Below, one piece after another: positions 58,229 to 64,000 of a stretch of 64,000 nucleotides of DNA. A program made the translations under genes and the position numbers. The notes under the pieces were generated by a model. That model was not told the DNA's origin and ran no database searches. It saw only the letters and a list, made by a program, of their open reading frames with translations. The stretch's first letter is position 1. Each line of letters opens with the position of its first letter. The DNA is from Sphingomonas sp. Leaf17 (GTDB lineage: Bacteria; Pseudomonadota; Alphaproteobacteria; Sphingomonadales; Sphingomonadaceae). The stretch spans positions 434,001 through 498,000 of the forward strand of contig NZ_LMKL01000001.1 in NCBI RefSeq assembly GCF_001421505.1. Reading direction: 5' to 3'.

Positions 58229-60010
58229 ATGCGGACGCTGGAACACTTCCCCAACCTCGTCACGATGTTCTTCACGCGCGCAGCGGAGAAGGGCGACGCG
58301 CCGTTCCTGTGGACCCGGACCGGTGGGACATGGGTGCCGATCAGCTGGGCGGAGGCCGCGCGACAGGTTGCGTCACTCGCGACCGCGCTGACCGCACTTG
58401 GCCTGAAACGGGGCGACCGGGTGATGCTGGTGTCGGAAAACCGGCCGGAATGGTGCATCAGTGATCTGGCGATCATGGCCGCCGGCTGTGTGACCGTGCC
58501 GACCTACACCACCAACACCGAACGCGACCACAGCCACATCATCGAGAACAGCGGCGCGCGCGCGGTGATCGTGTCGACCGCCAAGCTGGCGCGCACACTG
58601 ATGCCCGCGATCTTCCGCGCCGCCAACGCGCAGATCGTGATCGGCATGGAGGAGGTGCGGATCGCGCAGTCCAGCGTCGACGTCCACCACTGGCACTCGC
58701 TGATCGCCCAGCATCCGGCCGACCCCGAACAGGTCGCGGCGCGGGCGGATTTCGTGCGCGAGGATCTGGCCTGCATCATCTACACCAGCGGCACCGGCGG
58801 GTCGCCGCGCGGGGTGAAGCAGCATCACGGCGCGATCCTGCACAATGTGAAGGGGTGCGCCGCGGTCATCGCGGAGGATTTCGGCTGGGACGACGAGGTG
58901 TTCCTGTCGTTCCTGCCGCTGTCCCACGCCTATGAACATTCCGGCGGCCAGCATTTTCCGATCGGTCTCGGCGGGCAGATCTATTACGCTGAAAGCCTCG
59001 ACCGGCTGGCCGCCAATATCGAGGAGGTCGGCCCGACGATCATGTTCGTCGTGCCGCGCCTGTTCGAAGTGCTGCGGATGCGGATTTCCAAGGCGGTCGC
59101 CAAACAGGGCGGCATGGGCGCATGGCTGCTCGACCGCGCGCTCGACATCGGCGACCGGTCGTACAACGGCCGGCTGCGGCTGGTCGATCGGCCCGCGCAG
59201 CTGGCGGTGCGGACCCTGTTCAAGCCGAAGATTGCGAAGAAGTTCGGCGGGCGGCTGAAGGCGATGGTGTCGGGCGGCGCGCCGCTGAACCCGGAGGTCG
59301 CGCTGTTCTTCCAATCGCTGGGGGTCTGCATCCTGCAGGGCTATGGCCAGACCGAGGCGGGACCGGTCATTTCGTGCAATCGGCCATCGGCCGGGATCCG
59401 CACCGACAGCGTCGGCCCGCCGCTGCCCGACACCGAAATCCGAATCGCCGAGGACGGCGAACTGCTGATCCGGGGCGAACTGGTCATGCACGGATACTGG
59501 CGCAACGACGCCGAAACCGCGCGGGTGCTGAAGGACGGGTGGCTGCACAGCGGCGACATCGGCGAGATCGACGATCGCGGGCGGATCCGCATCACCGACC
59601 GCAAGAAGGACATCATCGTCAACGACAAGGGCGACAATGTCGCGCCGCAGAAGGTCGAGGGGATGCTGACCCTGCAACCCGAAATCGCGCAGGCGATGAT
59701 CTATGGCGACCGCCGGCCGCACATGGTCGCGGTGATCGTGCCCGACCCCGACTGGACGCAGGAATGGGCCGCCAGGACGGGCGCGCACATGAAGGGGCTG
59801 AACGAAAACAGCACCTATCGCACCGCGATCGGCGCGGCGCTGGAGCGGGTGAACAAGGACCTGTCGGTCACCGAACGCGTTCGCCGTTTCGTGCTGGCGG
59901 ACGAAGCGTTCACGATCGAGAACGAACAGCTGACCCCGTCGCTGAAGATCCGCCGGCATGTCCTGCGCGATGTGTACGGCGCGCGGCTGGAGGGGTTGTA
60001 TCGTGGGTGA
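58229..60010 (+). CDS. AMP-forming long-chain acyl-CoA ligase
   Basis: The 593-residue enzyme activates fatty acids by adenylation and thioesterification. Motifs are the P-loop YTSGTGGSPRGVKQHH (about 182-197), GGQHFPIGLGGQIYYAES, GYGQTEAGPVISCNRP, and the adenylate-binding SGDIGEIDDRGRIRITDRKK. The start at 58229 (MRTLEHFPNLVTMFF) is preferred because of the ribosome site at 58218-58223. An upstream in-frame ATG at 58199 adds ten residues. It belongs to the FadD15/long-chain AMP-binding group. The small membrane protein downstream overlaps its last codons. Confidence 0.9.
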   Translation: MRTLEHFPNLVTMFFTRAAEKGDAPFLWTRTGGTWVPISWAEAARQVASLATALTALGLKRGDRVMLVSENRPEWCISDLAIMAAGCVTVPTYTTNTERDHSHIIENSGARAVIVSTAKLARTLMPAIFRAANAQIVIGMEEVRIAQSSVDVHHWHSLIAQHPADPEQVAARADFVREDLACIIYTSGTGGSPRGVKQHHGAILHNVKGCAAVIAEDFGWDDEVFLSFLPLSHAYEHSGGQHFPIGLGGQIYYAESLDRLAANIEEVGPTIMFVVPRLFEVLRMRISKAVAKQGGMGAWLLDRALDIGDRSYNGRLRLVDRPAQLAVRTLFKPKIAKKFGGRLKAMVSGGAPLNPEVALFFQSLGVCILQGYGQTEAGPVISCNRPSAGIRTDSVGPPLPDTEIRIAEDGELLIRGELVMHGYWRNDAETARVLKDGWLHSGDIGEIDDRGRIRITDRKKDIIVNDKGDNVAPQKVEGMLTLQPEIAQAMIYGDRRPHMVAVIVPDPDWTQEWAARTGAHMKGLNENSTYRTAIGAALERVNKDLSVTERVRRFVLADEAFTIENEQLTPSLKIRRHVLRDVYGARLEGLYRG

Positions 60011-60194
60011 GTGGTGGGTGGTGACGGCGGTCGTCTGCGCGGCCGTCATCTACTGTTTCGCGCGGGGCTTGCGGGATTTGCGGGAGCGGCGGTTCGGCTG
60101 GGCCGCGCTGGGGCTGGCGAGCGCGGTCGGATTGCTGTGTGTGCCGCTGCCGATCACGACGCACGCGGTGACGGTAGATTTGCCGGTGCGGTGA
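60003..60194 (+). CDS. Small two-helix membrane protein
   Basis: The 63-residue product starts with GTG and overlaps the acyl-CoA ligase stop by eight bases. It has two hydrophobic segments (VVTAVVCAAVIYCFARGL and FGWAALGLASAVGLLCVPL) around a short basic loop (RDLRERR). No family is recognised. The overlap supports its being real, but it could be a spurious frame. It would be made with the ligase and placed in the inner membrane. Confidence 0.5.
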   Translation: MGEWWVVTAVVCAAVIYCFARGLRDLRERRFGWAALGLASAVGLLCVPLPITTHAVTVDLPVR

Positions 60195-60217
60195 TTCCGG
60201 GCGGGCGCCGTTCCTGT

Positions 60218-60300
60218 CGTCATCCCAGCGAACGCTGGGATCCAGAGTCGTGGAGCATCGCCCTTGCGGCTCTGGATCCCGGATCAAGTCCGGGATGACG
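60218..60300. repeat. REP-like palindrome in the convergent gap
   Basis: CGTCATCCCAGCGAACGCTG and onward at 60218-60247 is imperfectly inverted at 60270-60300, giving the well-known alphaproteobacterial CGTCATCCC / GGGATGACG pattern. Each half has its own smaller hairpin. It lies between the end of the small membrane protein and the M16 peptidase, and may act as a bidirectional transcription stop. Confidence 0.8.
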
Positions 60301-60319
60301 GACGGGGGATGGTTGCCCC

Positions 60320-63247
60320 CTATTTCTTCGCCTTTTCCGGCAGGACCGTCATCGTCCAGTCGGTGGTCGGCTTCAGATATTTCGCCGCCGTCGCCTGCAA
60401 CTGTTCGGGCGTGATCGACACGAAATCCTGGGCGATGGTTTCGGTCGCGGCGACGCGGCGGGGATCGTAGGCGGCACCCGCCAGCTGCCCCATCCAGAAC
60501 TGGTTGCCGGTCGACGCGCGCAGGATCTGCTGCCCCATCGGCCGCATGATCCGCTTCAGCTCGTCGTCGGCCAGCGGCCTGGCGACCAGATCGGCGGCGA
60601 TCTCGCGCGCCATCCTGTAGAAGAAGTCGACCTTTTCCGGCGCGACCTGACCGACCGCGATCAGGCGACCGCCGCCGTCCAGACCGATTGGCCACTGGCT
60701 GGCGACCGACGGACTGTAGCTGGCCCCCGCCTCCGACCGGAGCCGCTCGAACAGGCGGTCGCTGAACACCTGCGCCAGCACGTCGAGGCGGCGGCTGTCC
60801 TTGATGCCGTCGATACCGCCGCCGGTCGGCCAGGCGATGACCGCCGCTGCCTGATTGTCCGGCCCCTTGTGGGTGCGGACAACGGGCGTGGTATTGTGCG
60901 CGGGGAAGCGGATCGGCGGGCCGTCGGCGGAGGCCGCCTTTCGCGCCGGCATCGCGCCGAACGTCCTGGCGACCATCGCGATGGTTTCATCCGCCTTCAC
61001 GTCGCCGAACACCGACACCTCGATGGGTCCGCTGGCGAGGATCGGTTCCCACAATTTGCGAAATGCCTGCGGGGTCAGCGCCTGGATCTGCTTCGGGGTC
61101 GGCGTGGCCCAGCGCGCGTCGCCGTCGTGCAGCAGGCCCTCCAGATCACGCTGCAACACGCTGTCGGGTGAGGCGTCCTGCCCGGCGGTGGCGGCCATCG
61201 CGACCGCGCGGGCGCGGGCGACGGGGGCGGGATCCCAGCCGGGATTGGTCAGCTTGGCCGCCATCAGCCGCAACTGGTCACCGACATCGGCCGGCGAGGT
61301 CATCGCCGCCAGCGCGAAGGCGTCGCTTTCGATGCCGAAGTCCAGACCGATCCGCCGCCCGGCGCTCAACTGGTCGAGATCGCCCTGATCGAGCGTACCG
61401 ATCCCGCCCTGCACCAGCGCGAGATCCCCGGCCCAGGCGGGCGCGTTGCCCTTGGCCGGGAGCGCGTTGTAGCCGGTGCCGAAACGGGCGCGGACATAAA
61501 CGCGGCCGGTTTCACTGGGGTTGGCGAACAGCAGCAGGCGGACGCCGTTCGAGAAGACGACCTTCTCGACGCCGATGTCGCCGACCTTTTCGCGCGATAC
61601 GACCGTGGCGGGCGCGCCGAGGGCCGGCAGTTTCGAGAAATCGACCGCGCCCTGCGTCCGGCGCGTGCCGGCAAGGCCGGTGACGTCGGCCTTCAGCGCG
61701 GTGGCGAGCTTGGCGGCGATACCGGGGTCGGCGACGCGGGTATTGATGATCGCGCGGGTGGCGGTGCCCTCGAAGATGCGCTTCGTCGACGCCTGGATCG
61801 CGGCCGGGGTGAACATCCCCTTCTTCTTCGCATCGGTCAGGATCATGTACGACCCCTCCGGCGAGGCGACCGTTTCACGAATGTCGAGCGCCTGCACCAT
61901 ATCGTCGGCCTGGCGCGCGCCGGCCTCGACCCGCGCGGTTTCGACCTGGGTGCGAAGCGCGGTGTCGAGGTCGGCATATTCGCGGTCGATTTCGGCCTGC
62001 GTCGGCAGCGTGGTGGTCGCGTCGGCGATGACCGCGCGCACGTCCTTCAGCGCCGGCTCCCATGCGTCACCGACCGGCACGATGCTGACGAAAGTGCCGT
62101 TGGCCGACCGGGAAATGTCGTCGAGCGTGACGTTGGCCTGCAGGAAGCTGCCCCCCGCCCGCGCCCGCGTTTCAAGTCGGCGGTTGATGAGCAGGGCGGC
62201 CAGCGTGTCGACCATCCGCTTCTGGTTGAACAGGATCGTGTCGTCGCGGTACTCCCACGGGCGCAGCACGGCCATCTGGACGATCGGCGGGATACCGGGT
62301 TCGACGGTCGCAGCCGATACCGGCTTCGACGGATCGGGCTTGCCGAAATCGGGGGTGGGCGCGGGCGTGCCGGCGGCCTTCCAGTCGGCGAAATGCTTCA
62401 CGACCAGCCGGCCGAACAGCGCCGGGTCCATGTCACCGGAAATGATGACGACCGTGTTTTCGGGCCGGTACCAGCGGCTGTGGAAGCCCGCGACCCCTTC
62501 CGCCGTGGCGGCCTCCAGCGTCTTGACCGTGCCAATCGGCGAACGGTCCGCCAGCGGCTGTCCGGCGAAGAACAGTCCGCGAATCGCGTCGCCGATCCGC
62601 ACCTGCGGTCCGGGCTGTTCGCGCTGTTCAGCCAGCACGACCGGGCGTTCGGCGTTGAGCGCGGCGGCGGTCAGCGTCGGCTTTTCGATCATGCCCGACA
62701 GGATCTTCAGGCTTTCATCCAGCCCGGCCTCGGTCGCGGCCGGCAGGTCGAGCTTGTACACCGTCTGGGTCGGCGTGGTCTGGGCGTTGGTGTCCGACCC
62801 GAAGCTGGCACCGAACCGCTGCCACACGCGCTTGGCCTCGCCATCGGGGACATATTCGGAGCCGCGGAACGACAGATGCTCGATCATGTGCGCAAACCCG
62901 CGTTCGTCGTCGCGCTCGTTCAGCGACCCCGCATCGACGCGCACGCGGATCGACACCTGACCCGGTGGAACGCCGTTCTTGCGCACCGCATAGCGCAGGC
63001 CGTTGGGAAGCGTGCCGAACGACCAGGCCGCGTCCTGCGGAATGTCGCTGCCCTGGTAGAGCCACGGCGTGGTGTCGACAGCCGGAGCCGGGGCTGCGGG
63101 TGCGGCGACCGCGGGCTTTACCCGCTGGGGCAGGGACTGTTGGGCCTGGGACTGTTGGGACTGCACGATCGCCGGGATCGAGATCCCGATGAGAAGCGAC
63201 AGGACGGAGACGCGGAACGCGCGCGAGAAAAACGCCATTCCCCCCAT
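60320..63247 (-). CDS. M16-family zinc metallopeptidase (secreted)
   Basis: Two-domain M16B peptidase of 975 residues. A signal-like N-terminus (FRVSVLSLLIGISIPAIVQS) is followed by a Pro/Ala/Gln-rich spacer. The first catalytic domain has the zinc motif HMIEHLSF (HxxEH) at about residue 130 and the distal glutamate in RPVVLAEQREQP. The second, inactive-like half resembles the C-terminal M16 domain, including RAVAMAATAGQD. The spacer and export signal place it in the periplasm or envelope. It degrades peptides; its target is not known. An alternative start at 63238 is possible. Confidence 0.9.
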   Translation of the reverse strand: MGGMAFFSRAFRVSVLSLLIGISIPAIVQSQQSQAQQSLPQRVKPAVAAPAAPAPAVDTTPWLYQGSDIPQDAAWSFGTLPNGLRYAVRKNGVPPGQVSIRVRVDAGSLNERDDERGFAHMIEHLSFRGSEYVPDGEAKRVWQRFGASFGSDTNAQTTPTQTVYKLDLPAATEAGLDESLKILSGMIEKPTLTAAALNAERPVVLAEQREQPGPQVRIGDAIRGLFFAGQPLADRSPIGTVKTLEAATAEGVAGFHSRWYRPENTVVIISGDMDPALFGRLVVKHFADWKAAGTPAPTPDFGKPDPSKPVSAATVEPGIPPIVQMAVLRPWEYRDDTILFNQKRMVDTLAALLINRRLETRARAGGSFLQANVTLDDISRSANGTFVSIVPVGDAWEPALKDVRAVIADATTTLPTQAEIDREYADLDTALRTQVETARVEAGARQADDMVQALDIRETVASPEGSYMILTDAKKKGMFTPAAIQASTKRIFEGTATRAIINTRVADPGIAAKLATALKADVTGLAGTRRTQGAVDFSKLPALGAPATVVSREKVGDIGVEKVVFSNGVRLLLFANPSETGRVYVRARFGTGYNALPAKGNAPAWAGDLALVQGGIGTLDQGDLDQLSAGRRIGLDFGIESDAFALAAMTSPADVGDQLRLMAAKLTNPGWDPAPVARARAVAMAATAGQDASPDSVLQRDLEGLLHDGDARWATPTPKQIQALTPQAFRKLWEPILASGPIEVSVFGDVKADETIAMVARTFGAMPARKAASADGPPIRFPAHNTTPVVRTHKGPDNQAAAVIAWPTGGGIDGIKDSRRLDVLAQVFSDRLFERLRSEAGASYSPSVASQWPIGLDGGGRLIAVGQVAPEKVDFFYRMAREIAADLVARPLADDELKRIMRPMGQQILRASTGNQFWMGQLAGAAYDPRRVAATETIAQDFVSITPEQLQATAAKYLKPTTDWTMTVLPEKAKK

Positions 63248-63405
63248 CTAGCGCCGCCAATCTCCCGCCGCCAGCGCCGCGTCGCCATCATTTGGTCCAA
63301 CATCGTGGGTAAGGGCGGTTTTTCAGGACAGGTCGGGAGAACAACGGCACCGGGCAACGGGTCGGTGACCGTTACCCGTGGCCGGTCCACAGCAATGGCG
63401 AGCGC

Positions 63406-64000
63406 ATGACGACCAGCAGTCGAAGGACCGAACAGCGGCCCGCACCACGGCGGGATTCGGGGCGAACCCATCTCAGGCGGTCGGGCCGGGCGACGCCGTC
63501 GCCCGTACCGGCGGCGGCACCGGCGATGCGGGCCGAACGCGGGCGGCCGCTGATCCTGCGCGTCGGCAAGCATCTGCGCGGCGTGTTCGACCGGCTGATC
63601 GCCGCGTCCTCGCTGGTGTCGAACGCGCCTGTGCTGGACGTCCGCGACTTCGCCTGGACCGCGGCGTTACGCGATGAATGGCCGGCGATTCGTGACGAGG
63701 CGATGGCGGTCGCGCTGCGCGGACAGGCCGCACCCAGCCTCGCGACGATCTCGCCCGATCACCGCGCGATTGCCGAGGTGGACAAGTGGCGGTCGTTCTT
63801 CCTGTGGGGCTATGGCTACCGGATCGACGACAATCTGGCGCGCTGCCCCCGGACGGCGGCGGCCGTGGCGCGGATTCCGGGACTGAACAGCGCGTTCTTC
63901 TCGATCCTGGCCCCCGGCACTCACATCCCCGCGCATCGCGGCGTGACCAAGGGGCTGATAACCTGCCATCTGGGGCTGATCGTCCCGCAGGACGGCGACG
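63406..64000 (+). CDS. Aspartyl/asparaginyl beta-hydroxylase, cut by the window end
   Basis: The N-terminal 198 residues are visible and the frame is still open at the last base. The region around WRSFFLWGYGYRIDDNLARC and the next block IPGLNSAFFSILAPGTHIPAHRGVTKGLITCHLGL match the PF05118 family of Fe(II)/2-oxoglutarate hydroxylases, which includes LpxO-type lipid A hydroxylases. The HRG His and the later CHLGL His fit the ligand region. Two starts are open: 63406 (an Arg-rich leader of 40 residues) and 63526 (MRAERGRPLILRVGK), the second giving a more usual N-terminus. The upstream gap of 158 bases to the M16 gene shows no repeats. Confidence 0.8.
   Translation, partial: MTTSSRRTEQRPAPRRDSGRTHLRRSGRATPSPVPAAAPAMRAERGRPLILRVGKHLRGVFDRLIAASSLVSNAPVLDVRDFAWTAALRDEWPAIRDEAMAVALRGQAAPSLATISPDHRAIAEVDKWRSFFLWGYGYRIDDNLARCPRTAAAVARIPGLNSAFFSILAPGTHIPAHRGVTKGLITCHLGLIVPQDGD

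Overview
The window is GC-rich, densely coded chromosomal DNA. It looks like a sphingomonad (Sphingomonas or a close relative, Alphaproteobacteria). This rests on an Oar-like TonB receptor, a regulator-sufB-sufC-sufD-sufS-sufT-sufA operon, imuA under a GAAC-N7-GAAC LexA box (the alphaproteobacterial form), a PepSY/DUF2271/DUF4198/ApbE block, and many short palindromic repeats. No rRNA, tRNA, CRISPR array, phage or complete insertion sequence was seen. The genus is an inference from gene content.

Layout. 1-6.8 kb (+): the 3' part of a TonB-dependent receptor, a Tat-exported GH144-like glucanase, an esterase-like alpha/beta hydrolase, a thiolase and an SDR. 6.8-13.0 kb (-): a large HAD protein and a branched-chain 2-oxoacid dehydrogenase operon (E1alpha, E1beta, E2). 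13.2-14.5 kb (+): GtrA and an SOS-type imuA without imuB. 14.5-18 kb (-): repeats, periplasmic trehalase, an FAH-family hydrolase and an EF-hand protein. 18.2-20.4 kb (+): purB-purU. 20.4-34.4 kb (-): a glycogen operon read glgP-glgB-glgC-glgA-pgm-glgX, then a hybrid histidine kinase. 34.4-38.6 kb (+): CitE-like lyase, MHS transporter, SMP-30 lactonase and glutaminase. 38.6-45.7 kb (-): AsmA, then the ApbE/DUF4198/DUF2271/PepSY block behind a Fur-like site, a 2OG-Fe(II) oxygenase and a lipoprotein. 45.8-48.5 kb (+): Bcr/CflA exporter, acidic protein and a small outer-membrane beta-barrel. 48.6-55.1 kb (-): the suf operon headed by an Rrf2 regulator with a palindromic operator. 55.4-60.2 kb (+): pyrD, ggt, acyl-CoA ligase and a small membrane protein. 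60.3-63.2 kb (-): an M16 peptidase. The end of the window cuts an aspartyl/asparaginyl beta-hydroxylase gene.

How genes work together. The glycogen genes make a closed synthesis and breakdown pathway (pgm, glgC, glgA, glgB against glgP, glgX), with ATGA/GTGA overlaps at three of the five junctions. The suf genes form an Fe-S assembly machine (SufBCD scaffold, SufS sulfur donor, SufT and SufA). The bkd genes supply E1 and E2 of the complex that oxidises branched-chain 2-oxoacids; E3 must be elsewhere. The PepSY/ApbE block looks like an iron-regulated flavin and redox module.

The most unusual signal is a palindromic GC-rich element sitting in-frame inside three protein genes: the E2 linker, the SufD N-terminus and the GlgX N-terminus. 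It is read in the same frame each time and gives the same peptide. A second short repeat is also in-frame in sufD and recurs in the imuA-treA gap. This resembles the protein-coding palindromic elements known from Rickettsia. A visibly AT-richer small gene coupled into the suf operon, and the orphan imuA, are also notable.
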